64,000 bases of DNA from JBBQZO01 sp038207625 (GCA_038207625.1 JBBQZO010000001.1:360420-424419), one strand, 5' to 3'; positions 1-8,762 are shown, counted from the first letter of the stretch. Numbers and translations: made by a program. Notes: generated by a model not told the origin, from the sequence alone.

Positions 1-554
1 AGGTTGGCACGCTCGGCAAAATCAAACTTGATGTGATCCCGGCCAAAAACCTGCATGCACAGGAAGGCTACGTCAAAATGTGGGCGCCCAAACTCGCCAC
101 CGGGGCGACGCCGATCGAGGCGCTGCGCGAGGCGTCGCCCTACATGGCGCTGGGGCAATTCGACAATGGCGGCATCGCCAAATTGGCGCGTCTGAAAGGT
201 TTCTGCGACCGTGTCAGCAACGTGTACGCGACCTACAAATCGGAAAGCGGTTTCGTCACTACCATCGGCGTGGCCGCCATGCCGGCCGTCGCGCCGGCCG
301 TTGCCACGCTGCGCGTCGTTTCGATTCAGCGCAAATACCCGGACGCGTACACCAAAGCCCAGTTCATGGAGTTAAATGAACAATTCAAACAGCGTTACGC
401 CAGCATTCCCGGGACGTCCAACAAGACACCGGGCATGGTCCGATGGGAGATGGGCAGCGGCTTTCTGACGCTGACGGGCGCCGATATCGTGATGTTCAAT
501 CAGGACCAGTTCAAGCAACACCCGGGCTGTCTTCAACAGCTCAAGATCGACTGA
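1..554 (+). CDS. Hypothetical protein, 5' end outside window
   Basis: The reading frame is open from the first complete codon (base 3) to a TGA at 552-554, so the gene probably begins upstream of the window. An internal GTG at 33 could start a 173-residue product, but coding-like sequence (VGTLGKIKLD) precedes it. About 184 residues are visible. The middle has an Ala/Val-rich stretch (GVAAMPAVAPAVATLRVV, roughly 95 residues from the visible end) that could be a membrane or buried helix. No family was recognised. It converges on the truncated-globin gene across a 175-bp, very GC-rich gap. Confidence 0.6.
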   Translation, partial: VGTLGKIKLDVIPAKNLHAQEGYVKMWAPKLATGATPIEALREASPYMALGQFDNGGIAKLARLKGFCDRVSNVYATYKSESGFVTTIGVAAMPAVAPAVATLRVVSIQRKYPDAYTKAQFMELNEQFKQRYASIPGTSNKTPGMVRWEMGSGFLTLTGADIVMFNQDQFKQHPGCLQQLKID

Positions 555-729
555 GCATTCGGCGCGGCGCGACCGGCGCGCCGGATGCGCCGTTGCGCCG
601 GCCGTGCGCCGGACGGCCGCGCGGGCGCGCACTGCGGGGCCGATCCGCGCCGCCGGCCTGCGCCGGCGCCCGCCGCTGACGTGTGGCTAGCCGAAAACCG
701 CATCGGCGCCCGCTCCGGTCGCAAGGCCC

Positions 730-1167
730 TTAGTGGCTCTCGGTGCTGATGATGGCGCGGTGCATGGGTGCCAGCCGCGCCAGCAGCGCATTCTGGCTGG
801 CGAACGCAATCCCCTGCGCGTCCATCGATACCTGCAAAATCTCGACCAGCGCATTGAACTGGGCGCGATTGACCTGCATGTTCATGTGCGCCGTCTTCAT
901 GTCCTTGCCCTGGTAGTCGCAGCCCCCGCCGCTGACCTGGCAGAACTGTTCGACCAGTTGCTGCTTGACGTGCACCTGATCGACCGGCTTGAAAAACGGC
1001 GCGGTGCGCGGATCGGCCACCAGGCGCGGCATGAACTCGTCCATCAGCTTGATCAGGCCGGGCTTTTCGCCCAGCTCCTTGTAGAGTTGGTCGTTTGGTG
1101 CCGTCGTTTGGGCCAGTGCCACAGCGGCGGCGAAGTTAAACAGGGCAAACAGGATCAATTTTTTCAT
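730..1167 (-). CDS. Exported group 1 truncated haemoglobin
   Basis: A 145-residue protein. Residues 1-19 form a signal peptide ending in ALA before QTTAPND, so the globin is probably exported to the periplasm. The rest resembles group 1 (TrHbN/GlbN-type) truncated haemoglobins: the opening helix LYKELGEKPGLIKLMDEF, a PFF turn, and H94 in KTAHMNM placed where the proximal haem ligand is expected. Truncated globins bind haem and act on O2, NO or peroxide. C76 and C83 could form a disulfide, which would suit a periplasmic site. It lies 72 bp downstream of the DUF3034 gene on the same strand, so the two are probably co-transcribed. Family assignment is firm; export is inferred from the N-terminus. 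Confidence 0.85.
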   Translation of the reverse strand: MKKLILFALFNFAAAVALAQTTAPNDQLYKELGEKPGLIKLMDEFMPRLVADPRTAPFFKPVDQVHVKQQLVEQFCQVSGGGCDYQGKDMKTAHMNMQVNRAQFNALVEILQVSMDAQGIAFASQNALLARLAPMHRAIISTESH

Positions 1168-1239
1168 GGGTTTTCCAGGTTTTCAAAATACGAATCGGCG
1201 CGATCGTGCGGCGCGCATGACGGCTCTTTTTGGGGTTGA

Positions 1240-2166
1240 TCAGAAGGCCAGTTGGGCCGATAAATAGGCGCCACGCTGCTTGCGCTCGGCGGTGGTGGCG
1301 GGCACGATCAGGCCCAGATCCACATAGGCGAGCGTGATCGACAGGTTCTTGCTCGGTGCCCAGGCAAGGAACAGGTCCATCCAGTCGCTTGAGCGCAAGC
1401 CTTCGCCCAGACCGGCGCTGCGGCCCGCATCCTGCAAGTTGTTGGGCATGACGCGGTATTCGGCGCCCAGCGCGATGTGGCGGTTGAGCAGCCAGGCCAC
1501 CGACACTTCGGGCAGCAGGCGATAACGCTCGCGCGCGCCGCCCAGCGTGGCGCCGAAGCCGAGCAAGCCGTTCTGGTTGGCCTTGCTGGCGCGCAAAGTG
1601 CCGTTGAGTACGATGCCCTGGGCCAGCAGCAGCTTGGTCGCGCTGACATAGAAATCGGTGCCATGCGTGCGCGCACCCAGCGCCGCCAGCGTGGCGTCCA
1701 AACCGCCCGCGTCGAGCGACTTGAACTCGACCCCGGCGGCCACTTGCGGCATCCAGTTGAAGCTGTCGAGCACCGCTTCGCCGGCCAGCTTGATCTTGCC
1801 GCCCACAATGTTCTGGCGCAGATGCAGGCCCGGCAGGCCCAGCGCGCTGCCGGTGATGCCGGTGTTGAAATCCTGCTGCGTCAGCGACAGCTCGTAGCGG
1901 TTGTCGATGCCCACTGTCGCGCCCAGCGTGGTCAAGCCGTAGTCGCGCGTGCTGACCCGCGTCAGGTTGGCAGAGGCGCCCGTTTCGCCGGTGGTGGCAT
2001 TGCTGCCAATCACCGCCCACGGCGTCAAGCCGCCCCCGGCTGCGCCGTCGATGCTGCTCACGCCGCCGGTCAGCAGCAGCTTGCCGGTCTCGGCGAAGGC
2101 CGGTGCTGCGCACAGGCAGCTGAGCACGAGCGCGCTCGCCAGGTTCAGCGGAAAGGTCTTGGTCAT
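1240..2166 (-). CDS. DUF3034 family exported protein
   Basis: A 308-residue protein with an N-terminal signal peptide (cleavage likely after APAFA, about residue 25). The mature start GKLLLTGGVSSIDGAAGGG, followed by LTPWAVIG, is characteristic of DUF3034. The remainder is rich in alternating polar/hydrophobic segments and ends in an aromatic residue (AQLAF), as expected for an outer-membrane beta-barrel. Function is unknown. It is the upstream gene of a pair with the exported truncated globin and is divergent from the ECF sigma/anti-sigma genes, so a shared stress regulon is plausible but unproven. Confidence 0.8.
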   Translation of the reverse strand: MTKTFPLNLASALVLSCLCAAPAFAETGKLLLTGGVSSIDGAAGGGLTPWAVIGSNATTGETGASANLTRVSTRDYGLTTLGATVGIDNRYELSLTQQDFNTGITGSALGLPGLHLRQNIVGGKIKLAGEAVLDSFNWMPQVAAGVEFKSLDAGGLDATLAALGARTHGTDFYVSATKLLLAQGIVLNGTLRASKANQNGLLGFGATLGGARERYRLLPEVSVAWLLNRHIALGAEYRVMPNNLQDAGRSAGLGEGLRSSDWMDLFLAWAPSKNLSITLAYVDLGLIVPATTAERKQRGAYLSAQLAF

Positions 2167-2434
2167 ACTGTAGGCTCCAATTGAATAAAATGCGATGATG
2201 ATCCGGTCCGTCCAGCGCTGACCGGGCGCGCCGGCGCGGCGTGCATCGTCATATACGGCGCGCCGGCGCGATCGGATGCAGCTTTTTGGAAATAAATTTT
2301 TTCTTGCAACAGACCGGCGCAGCGCTTGATGTTTCTTGTTCGCACGGCAGCAGGATTGTGGTATTTTTCAGCCCCGAAACGCTTATTTCGGACTTGTCCG
2401 ATCCGATTCACGTGTTGCTACCTTCAAGGCGCCA

Positions 2435-3025
2435 GTGTCCTCCGACCTCTCACAAAGCGATCCCGCCCACCTGCGCGCGCTGCTCAAAGCGGTGGCCCAG
2501 CGCGACGCGGCGGCCTTCCGTTCGCTCTACGATGCAAGTTCGTCGAAACTGTTTGGCTATGCGCTGCGTATATTAAGCAAGCGCGAGCTGGCCGAGGACG
2601 CGCTGCAGGACAGTTTCGTGGCCATCTGGAACGGCGCGCCCGGCTACCAAAGCCATCTGGCAGCGCCGATGACGTGGATGGCGACGATCGTGCGCAACAA
2701 GGCCTTCGACTTGCTGCGCCGCAGCGAGGTGACGGTGGAAATCGACGGCGAACAGTTCGACAGTGAGGTGATGAATGCACTCCAGGATCCCGCAGCGACA
2801 CCCATCGAGGCGCTGCAAATGAGTACCGAAGCGAAGGCACTGGCCCATTGCATGGCCACGCTCGAAGGACTGCACCGGCAGGCGATCGGGCTGGCGTTTT
2901 TTCACGACCTGTCGCACAGCGAAGTGGCGCAGCAGCTGGCGCTGCCGATCGGCACCGTCAAGAGCTGGATACGGCGTGGCCTTGAACGCCTGAAAACCTG
3001 TCTGATGCGAGGCGAGCAAGCATGA
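2435..3025 (+). CDS. ECF RNA polymerase sigma factor
   Basis: Sigma-70 family, extracytoplasmic-function type. Region 2 is seen in YALRILSKRELAEDALQDSF followed by MTWMATIVRNKAFDLLRR; region 4 in the helix-turn-helix SHSEVAQQLALPIGTVKSWI followed by RRGLERLK. GTG at 2435 is chosen because AAGG sits about six bases upstream and the N-terminus then matches family length (196 residues). An earlier TTG at 2336 would add 33 unrelated residues. The stop codon overlaps the start of the anti-sigma gene (ATGA), so the two are translationally coupled. It is transcribed divergently from DUF3034 and the truncated globin, its most obvious candidate targets. Confidence 0.9.
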   Translation: MSSDLSQSDPAHLRALLKAVAQRDAAAFRSLYDASSSKLFGYALRILSKRELAEDALQDSFVAIWNGAPGYQSHLAAPMTWMATIVRNKAFDLLRRSEVTVEIDGEQFDSEVMNALQDPAATPIEALQMSTEAKALAHCMATLEGLHRQAIGLAFFHDLSHSEVAQQLALPIGTVKSWIRRGLERLKTCLMRGEQA

Positions 3026-3726
3026 ATATCCGCGACAACGCGCCGCTGCGCGACAAACTGGCGGCCGAATATGTGCTCGGCACGCTCAAAGGCGGGGCCA
3101 GGCACCGCTTCGAAGGTTGGATGCACAACGACGCCGCGCTGCGCCGCACGGTGCACGAATGGCAGGACCGGCTGGTGCCGCTGGCCGAGTTTGCCGGCGC
3201 CCAGGCGCCGCGCGCCCAGGTCTGGCAACACATCGAGCGCCGTCTTGAACTCTCGCCCGCGGCGCGCAGTTGGCGCTTCTGGCGCAACGAGTCGCTGTCG
3301 TTCTGGCGTTCGCTGGGCCTCGCGTCCAGCCTGGTGGCGGCGATGCTGGTGCTGGTGTTGGGCACGCGCGCGTTCGACGCGCCAGTGCTCGACTACGTCG
3401 CCACGCTCACCGACGACAAGGCCCAGACGGCGCTGCTGCTGACCGCCGACAGCCGCCATCACGCGCTGCGCGTGCGCCTGGTTGGCAGCGCGCCGGTGGC
3501 CAGCGACAAGACCTTGCAGCTGTGGGTGGTGCCCAAACAGGGCCACCCTCGTTCGCTCGGCGTGCTGGGCGGGCGCGCCGAACTGACACTGGCGCTGGCC
3601 GACGGTGCGCTGGGCGCCGACGTGGCGCTGCTGGCCGTCAGCCTGGAGCCCAAAGGCGGATCGCCCGATCCGAATGGGCCGACCGGGCCGATTCTGTACA
3701 AAGGCAACTGGCTGCGTGTGATGTGA
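3022..3726 (+). CDS. Anti-sigma K factor, RskA family
   Basis: A 234-residue protein with a cytoplasmic N-terminal sigma-binding region (AAEYVLGTLKGGARHRFEGW is the usual opening), one transmembrane helix at about residues 94-112 (GLASSLVAAMLVLVLG), and a periplasmic RskA C-terminal domain with the conserved pattern LQLWVVPKQGHPRSLGVL and a GPTGPILYKG end. It should hold the upstream sigma factor inactive until an envelope signal triggers release. The start overlaps the sigma-factor stop by four bases, the usual arrangement for such pairs. The inducing signal cannot be read from the sequence. Confidence 0.88.
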   Translation: MNIRDNAPLRDKLAAEYVLGTLKGGARHRFEGWMHNDAALRRTVHEWQDRLVPLAEFAGAQAPRAQVWQHIERRLELSPAARSWRFWRNESLSFWRSLGLASSLVAAMLVLVLGTRAFDAPVLDYVATLTDDKAQTALLLTADSRHHALRVRLVGSAPVASDKTLQLWVVPKQGHPRSLGVLGGRAELTLALADGALGADVALLAVSLEPKGGSPDPNGPTGPILYKGNWLRVM

Positions 3727-4376
3727 GATCGCCGTGTGCGCCCCAACGCGCTGGCGTCGCGCCGACAGCGACGCCACCTCCGTGGTGCCTGACCGGCGGC
3801 GCGGACGTCAGCCTGCGCCATGCCGAACAACTGGCTGCGCTGATCGGGCGCGATCCACAGCGCCAGCGCTTGCTGGCGCTGGTGGCGTCCCTGAACCTGC
3901 CCGACTGCTGGATCGGCGCCGGTTTCGTGCGCAATGCCGTGTGGGACGCGCTGCACGGCCGCGCGCCGAGCGCACCCGGCGGCGACGTGGACGTGATCTG
4001 GTTCGATGCGGCCAATCAGGACAGGGACGTCGATCAGGCACTGGAGCGGCGCCTGCTGGCGCTGGACGGCGCCGTTGCGTGGTCGGTCAAGAATCAGGCC
4101 CGCATGCATGCGGGCAATGGCGATCGACCCTATACCTGCGCCAGCGATGCGATGCGCCACTGGCCGGAGACGGCCACCGCGACGGCGCTGCGCTATGGCG
4201 CCGACGGCGCGCTGGAGATCGCCGCGCCGTTTGGCCTGGACGATTTGTTCGGCGCGCTGCTGCGCCCCGGGCCCTGCTTCGCACACGCCAAGCGCGCCGT
4301 GTTCGACCAGCGCGTCGCGCGCAAACAATGGCTGACCCTGTGGCCGCTGTTGCGGCTGGCCGACGCGTCGCGCTGA
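3723..4376 (+). CDS. Nucleotidyltransferase-like protein, NTP_transf_6 (PF06042) family
   Basis: Core motifs match the family often annotated as nucleotidyltransferase family protein: CWIGAGFVRNAVWDALHG, then GDVDVIWFD (the Asp pair expected to bind metal), WSVKNQARMHAGNGD, DAMRHWPETATA and FGLDDLFGALLRP. The best start is GTG at 3723, which overlaps the anti-sigma stop as GTGA and gives 217 residues; no strong ribosome binding site is visible, so coupling would drive translation. Substrate is unknown. Physical coupling to a sigma/anti-sigma pair is probably read-through rather than function. Confidence 0.82.
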   Translation: MRSPCAPQRAGVAPTATPPPWCLTGGADVSLRHAEQLAALIGRDPQRQRLLALVASLNLPDCWIGAGFVRNAVWDALHGRAPSAPGGDVDVIWFDAANQDRDVDQALERRLLALDGAVAWSVKNQARMHAGNGDRPYTCASDAMRHWPETATATALRYGADGALEIAAPFGLDDLFGALLRPGPCFAHAKRAVFDQRVARKQWLTLWPLLRLADASR

Positions 4377-4561
4377 GCGCGCGCCGGCGCCGAGGGCGCA
4401 CCCGCCAGGTCTTCGCCTAAATTTTTGAAACATTGGTAAAAAATAAAAGATGCGTGATATTCTGCTGAACAGCACCGCCGCGCCGCATCGCGCGTCCGGC
4501 AATCGTGTTGATGGCGCGCCGCATCGGCCCAGGCGCAACCTCATCGATGGTGGAGACAACA

Positions 4562-5977
4562 ATGAAACATGGCTTAGCGTTTGGTCTGCGGCACGCCGCC
4601 GCCCCACAGTGGCGTCGTCGCGTACTGGGCATGGCGTGCGCCTTTGCCTGCGTGGGCATGGTCGGCGCCGCGCCCCAGACGGGCAACGACACCGAGGTGG
4701 TGGTGCAAACGCCGCCAGTGCCGACGCAAGACGGCGCGCGGCACCAGCCGACGGTCGATTTCAGCAGCTGCGCCAAGCCGGTCTGGCCGCGCGACTCGCT
4801 GCGCAAAGAAGAACAGGGCACGGTCACGCTGTCCTTCCTGGTCGGCGTGGAAGGTAATGTCATCGATGCGCGCCTGAAAAAATCCAGCGGCTTCCCCGCG
4901 CTCGACGCGGCGGCCCAGGAAGGCATCCTCAAGTGCAAATTCAATCCGCTGCGCGAGAACGGCCAGGCGCGCGAGGCGTGGATGACGATGCAGTACCGCT
5001 GGACGCTGGACGGCGCCACCGTCCCGGCCGATGCCGTGCAGGCCGCGCTGGTGACGCGCAAGGCCGCCGAGGCGGGCGATGCGACGGCGCAGGATCAGAT
5101 GGGCGTGCTGTACGAGCAGGGACGCGGCGTGCCGCGCGACCTGGTCGAAGCGGTCAGCTGGTACCGCAAGAGTGCCGAGCAGGGCAACCCGGTCGCGCAA
5201 AACCACCTGGGCGTGATGTACTGGCGCGGGCTGGGCGTGGCGCAGGATGACGTCGAAGCGGGGCGCTGGTATCACCTGGCCGCCGCCGGCGACAACGCCT
5301 GGGCGCAGACTAATCTGGGCTATCTGTACGCGACCGGGCGCGGCGTCACGCGCGACCCGCGCACGTCGCTCGACTGGTATCGGCGCGCCGCCAATCAGGG
5401 CAACAGCACCGCCCAGGTGGCGCTGGGCTACCGCCTGACCCACGGCTTTGGCGGCCCGGCCGAGCTCGACGAGGCGATCGGCTGGTTCCGCAAGGCGGCC
5501 GAGCAGGGCAATCCGGTCGGCCAGAACAATCTTGGCTACAGCTACGAGATCGGGCGCGGCGTCGCGCAGGATCTGGCTGCCGCGCTGGCCTTGTACGTCA
5601 AGGCGGCCGCGCAAGGCAACGGCAATGCAATGGAAGCGATGGGCAATATGTATCAGACGGGGCGCGGCGTGCCGCGCGATCTGGCCAGCGCGCAGCGCTG
5701 GTACTGGAAGGCGGTGGCGCAAAAGAACGGCACCGCGATGCGCCGGCTGGCCGAACTGTTCGAGCATGGCGACGGCGTGGCAGCGGATCCGACGGGCGCG
5801 CTGGCGTGGTATTTCGCCGCCGCCAACCGGGGCGATCGCAGCGCCATGCTGCGTCTGTGTGCCATCTATGAACACGGCGAACTGGGACAGCAGCCCAGCG
5901 CCGAGCTGGTCGACACCTGGCGCGCCAAGGCGGCCCAGGCGCTGGCCCAGGAAAACGGCGCGCCGCCGCTGCGTTAG
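4562..5977 (+). CDS. Periplasmic TonB-C domain and Sel1-repeat protein
   Basis: Start ATG at 4562 is supported by GGAGA about eight bases upstream; 471 residues. A hydrophobic stretch (VLGMACAFACVGMVGAA) near residues 20-37 acts as signal peptide or anchor. It is followed by a TonB C-terminal-like domain (CAKPVWPRDSLRKEEQGTVT, then FLVGVEGNVIDARLKKSSGF) and then about seven to eight Sel1-type TPR repeats with the pattern A-x-x-G-x-A-x-A-Q-x-x-(L/M)-G-x-x-Y-x-x-G-x-G-V. Sel1 repeats are protein-binding scaffolds, while TonB-C domains contact TonB boxes or partner receptors. The domain order resembles proteins annotated as energy transducer TonB with Sel1 repeats. No local TonB system lies next to it; the specific partner is unknown. 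Confidence 0.82.
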   Translation: MKHGLAFGLRHAAAPQWRRRVLGMACAFACVGMVGAAPQTGNDTEVVVQTPPVPTQDGARHQPTVDFSSCAKPVWPRDSLRKEEQGTVTLSFLVGVEGNVIDARLKKSSGFPALDAAAQEGILKCKFNPLRENGQAREAWMTMQYRWTLDGATVPADAVQAALVTRKAAEAGDATAQDQMGVLYEQGRGVPRDLVEAVSWYRKSAEQGNPVAQNHLGVMYWRGLGVAQDDVEAGRWYHLAAAGDNAWAQTNLGYLYATGRGVTRDPRTSLDWYRRAANQGNSTAQVALGYRLTHGFGGPAELDEAIGWFRKAAEQGNPVGQNNLGYSYEIGRGVAQDLAAALALYVKAAAQGNGNAMEAMGNMYQTGRGVPRDLASAQRWYWKAVAQKNGTAMRRLAELFEHGDGVAADPTGALAWYFAAANRGDRSAMLRLCAIYEHGELGQQPSAELVDTWRAKAAQALAQENGAPPLR

Positions 5978-6049
5978 CGCCGTTGCGGCGCGGCGTGCGG
6001 CCAGCGGCCGTCAGTCGCGCCGCACATGTATCGATCAAGGAGCATTCGC

Positions 6050-6628
6050 ATGCATCGCGCCACCGCCGACCAGCCACCGATCAATACCGCTTTCGTGCTC
6101 AGTTGTGCCATCGCCGTCGTGCTGACGTTCATGGCGCACGAATCGGCGCACTGGCTGGCCGGCACTTTGCTGGGCAACCGCATGTTCTTGCATGGCAATG
6201 GCGCTGGGCCGATCAGCCGCGCGTATCTGCAGCAGTGGCACAGCACCGTGGTCGACATCGCCGGCCCGCTGTTCACACTGGCGCAAGCGCTGGCAGTCGG
6301 ACTGTGGATGCGCCATCGGTACGGACCGGACAGCGGCGCGCGCACGGTGCTGTGGTGGTTTCCCCTGTTGTTGAGCGCACTGATGCTGCGCTTGATCGCG
6401 GGCGGCCTGAATTTGATGCAGCCGCAGGACGAACTGCGCGTGGCGACCGACCTCGGTTGGCCCAGCTACACTGTGGTGCTACTGATCTGCGCCGCGCTGG
6501 CTGCGGTGACCTGGCTGACCGCGCGCCGCTATCAACTGTCGGCGCGCTTCACGCTGATCGGCGCGTGCCTGGTGTCGGCGTTGCTGACCTTGTGGGTATT
6601 GGGCGACAACTGGATCCGCCAACTGTGA
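6050..6628 (+). CDS. Membrane protein with HExxH motif (M50-like)
   Basis: ATG at 6050 follows AAGGAG at 6037-6042; 192 residues. There are about five hydrophobic segments: FVLSCAIAVVLTFMAH, DIAGPLFTLAQALAVGLWM, LWWFPLLLSALMLRLI, TVVLLICAALAAVTWL and FTLIGACLVSALLTLWVLG. The end of the first holds HESAH, an HExxH zinc-site motif in the position seen in site-2-protease/M50-like membrane peptidases, followed by WLAG. No clear NPDG-type second metal ligand was found; the segment VVDIAGPL is the nearest candidate. It could be a non-proteolytic relative. The gene stands alone and converges on the GNAT gene. Confidence 0.6.
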   Translation: MHRATADQPPINTAFVLSCAIAVVLTFMAHESAHWLAGTLLGNRMFLHGNGAGPISRAYLQQWHSTVVDIAGPLFTLAQALAVGLWMRHRYGPDSGARTVLWWFPLLLSALMLRLIAGGLNLMQPQDELRVATDLGWPSYTVVLLICAALAAVTWLTARRYQLSARFTLIGACLVSALLTLWVLGDNWIRQL

Positions 6629-6650
6629 GCGCGCCGGCTGAGCGGCGCGC
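6629..6650. terminator. Possible bidirectional hairpin between convergent genes
   Basis: An 8-bp perfect GC stem (GCGCGCCG / CGGCGCGC) with the loop GCTGAG lies directly after the stop of the HExxH membrane protein and before the end of the converging acetyltransferase gene. There is no T-run, so it is not a classical intrinsic terminator. Confidence 0.35.
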
Positions 6651-6656
6651 CGCGCG

Positions 6657-7109
6657 CTAGCGGCGCATGTCGATGTGCAGGATGCCGTCCTCGTCGTAGG
6701 GCGCGCTGATGGTCTGAAAGCCCAGGCTGTTATAGAATTTTTCCAGATGCTGCTGGGCGCCGATGCGGATGTGCTGGCCCGGATGCTGCAGCTCGGCGTG
6801 GCCGATGCCCAGCTCCATCAACTGGCGTCCCAGCCCGCCCGCGCGCGCGGCCGGCGCCGTCACCACCCGGCCCAGCGCCATTTCGGGGAACTTGACGCCG
6901 GGCGGAATGCAGCGCAAATACGCCGCCAGATGGCGCTGTTCGGCCGTGCCCTGCCAGCACAGCAGATGGTGCGCGCCTGCGTCGTAGCCGTCGATATCCG
7001 GATACAGGCATTGCTGTTCGAGGATGAACACCTGCTGGCGCAAACCGAGCGCCGCATACAGGTCGGAGTTGCTCAGTTGTGCGAAGGAGAGCCATTGCCA
7101 TTGGGTCAT
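6657..7109 (-). CDS. GNAT acetyltransferase, ElaA-like
   Basis: A 150-residue protein. The start QWQWLSFAQLSNSDLYAALG and the run LRQQVFILEQQCLYPDIDG are typical of ElaA, a small GNAT family member, as is the acetyl-CoA binding region ALGRVVTAPAARAGGLGRQL and the end YNSLGFQTISAPYDEDGI followed by HIDM. GNAT enzymes transfer acetyl from acetyl-CoA to an amine; the ElaA substrate is not established. It stands upstream of nothing obviously related and may be monocistronic. Confidence 0.87.
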   Translation of the reverse strand: MTQWQWLSFAQLSNSDLYAALGLRQQVFILEQQCLYPDIDGYDAGAHHLLCWQGTAEQRHLAAYLRCIPPGVKFPEMALGRVVTAPAARAGGLGRQLMELGIGHAELQHPGQHIRIGAQQHLEKFYNSLGFQTISAPYDEDGILHIDMRR

Positions 7110-7144
7110 GTCGGTGTCCTGGTTGCCTGGGTTCGTCTAGCGTA

Positions 7145-7648
7145 TCACGCGGCCGGGCAGACGTTGGCGTCGAGCGCCTCGGCCACCCCGGTCGGCGGCG
7201 CGTCGGGCGCCGGCCAGGCGTCGCGAAAGCCGAATCCCTGCGCCGTACTGCCGTGCGCGCGCAAGTGTTCAAGCCGGGCGCAGGCCTGCTCGACGCTCGG
7301 ACGCTCGCCGCGCGGCACCCACCACAGCACCTGGAAAGCTTGCGGCATGCGCTCGAACCACTCTTTGCGCCGGCGCATGATCTCCACGTGCAGCGACTTG
7401 TAGACATAGTCGCTCAGCGTGGCCACGTCGTCCCACACCGACAGGTTGACGATCACGTCCGCGCCCAGCGGATTGGGCGCGCCGGTGGCGTCGCCCTGGT
7501 CCGTCTGCAGGCGCCACACGAAGCCGGGGGCGCAATCGGCCAGCGCGTTGATGCGCGCCAGATTGGCGACGAATTCGGCCATCACGGGCGAGTCGAGCGG
7601 CCCCTTGATGACGCCGACGTTCAATTGCGCGAGCTGGTACTGCGACAT
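7145..7648 (-). CDS. DUF3291 domain protein
   Basis: A 167-residue protein starting at MSQYQLAQLNVG. The pattern LAQLNVGVIKGPLDSPVMAE, then FVANLARINALAD, PGFVWRL, NLSVWDDVATLSDYVY and HVEIMRRRKEWFE is that of DUF3291, which has a ferredoxin-like dimeric alpha/beta-barrel fold related to ABM monooxygenases. The function is unknown. The upstream frame continues without a stop but lacks matching residues, so the internal ATG is preferred. It follows the amidohydrolase gene on the same strand by 46 bp and is probably co-transcribed with it. Confidence 0.82.
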   Translation of the reverse strand: MSQYQLAQLNVGVIKGPLDSPVMAEFVANLARINALADCAPGFVWRLQTDQGDATGAPNPLGADVIVNLSVWDDVATLSDYVYKSLHVEIMRRRKEWFERMPQAFQVLWWVPRGERPSVEQACARLEHLRAHGSTAQGFGFRDAWPAPDAPPTGVAEALDANVCPAA

Positions 7649-7694
7649 GGTGGATTCCCTTTTCAGATGATGCAATGGCGGCCGCTGCCGGCGC

Positions 7695-8738
7695 TCACAG
7701 CGCCGTTTCAAAACCTTCCAGCACATTGACGACGTTGACGCCGATCTCGCCCACCGCGTAACCGCCTTCGAGCATGAAGGCGGTGGGCAGGCCCAGAAAC
7801 GCCAGCCGTTCGCCCACGCGCAGAAAGTCCGCGCTGGTCAGCGCGAAATGCGACAGCGGATCGCCGACAAAGGTGTCCACCCCGAGCGACACCACCAACG
7901 CGTCCGGCGCATAGCTGGCCAGCTTGATGCAGGCCGTCTCCAGCGCGGCGAACCACTGCGCCGAGGTGGTGCCGGGCGACAGCGCCAGATTCAGGTTGTA
8001 GCCCAGGCCGGCGTCCACGCCGCGCTCGTCGGCATGGCCCAGATAAAACGGAAACTCGTGGCGCGGATCGGCGTGCAGCGACACGAACAGCACGTCGCTG
8101 CGCCCGTAGAAAATGCTCTGGGTGCCGTTGCCGTGGTGGTAGTCCAGGTCCAGGATGGCGACCCGCTTGGCGCCGTCGTCGAGCAGGTGCTGGGCCGCCA
8201 GCGCGGCGTTGTTGAGGAAGCAGTAGCCGCCGAAGAAATCGGCGCCCGCGTGGTGGCCGGGCGGGCGCGTCAGCGCAAACGTGGCCCGTTCGCCCAGGCG
8301 CAGCGCGTGCGCCGCGTTGACGGCGCAATCGGCGCCGGTCTTGGCGGCGATCCAGGTGCCGGCGGTCAGCGGCGTGCCGCTGTCCATCGAGTACAAGCCC
8401 ATGCGCGCGCAAAAATTGTCCGGCTCGACGTCGCTGCGCAGGCCGCGGATCGGCCACACGGCCGGAAACGCGTCCTTGTCACTGTTGGCCGGGTCCAGCG
8501 CCAACCACTCGCTCCACGCGTTGCGCAGAAAGTGCAGATAGCGCGGCGTGTGGATGCGTTCGAGCGACACCAGCGGCACGCCGTGCGGCGTGACGATCTG
8601 GCCCAGCCCGCGCCGGCCCAGTTCGGCCAGCACCAGCTCGGCGCGTTCCGGCTTCTCGAAGCACGGCACCATCTCGCCGCGAAAAAATTCGATCCGGCCG
8701 CGGTGCTGCGCGTGGTGCTCGTTATAAAAAGTGAGCAA
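7695..8738 (-). CDS. Histone deacetylase-family / acetylpolyamine amidohydrolase
   Basis: A full-length 347-residue class II HDAC-like protein. Zinc and catalytic motifs are intact: TRPPGHHAG (tandem His), DLDYHHGNGT (zinc-binding Asp/His), SLGVDTFVGDPL (second zinc Asp) and LEGGYAVG (transition-state Tyr). The opening LTFYNEHHAQHRGRIEFFRG is typical of bacterial acetylpolyamine amidohydrolases (AphA-like), which remove acetyl from acetylputrescine/cadaverine-type amines. Polyamine specificity is inferred from this N-terminal signature rather than context. It sits just downstream of gshA, with 24 bp between. Confidence 0.87.
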   Translation of the reverse strand: MLTFYNEHHAQHRGRIEFFRGEMVPCFEKPERAELVLAELGRRGLGQIVTPHGVPLVSLERIHTPRYLHFLRNAWSEWLALDPANSDKDAFPAVWPIRGLRSDVEPDNFCARMGLYSMDSGTPLTAGTWIAAKTGADCAVNAAHALRLGERATFALTRPPGHHAGADFFGGYCFLNNAALAAQHLLDDGAKRVAILDLDYHHGNGTQSIFYGRSDVLFVSLHADPRHEFPFYLGHADERGVDAGLGYNLNLALSPGTTSAQWFAALETACIKLASYAPDALVVSLGVDTFVGDPLSHFALTSADFLRVGERLAFLGLPTAFMLEGGYAVGEIGVNVVNVLEGFETAL

Positions 8739-8762
8739 GGGGGCGCTCCGGTAACCAGCGTG

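Noticed and set aside
555..729. Intrinsic terminator between the first gene and the globin gene
   Set aside because: The region is full of GC-rich self-complementary sequence but has no defined single stem followed by a T-run.
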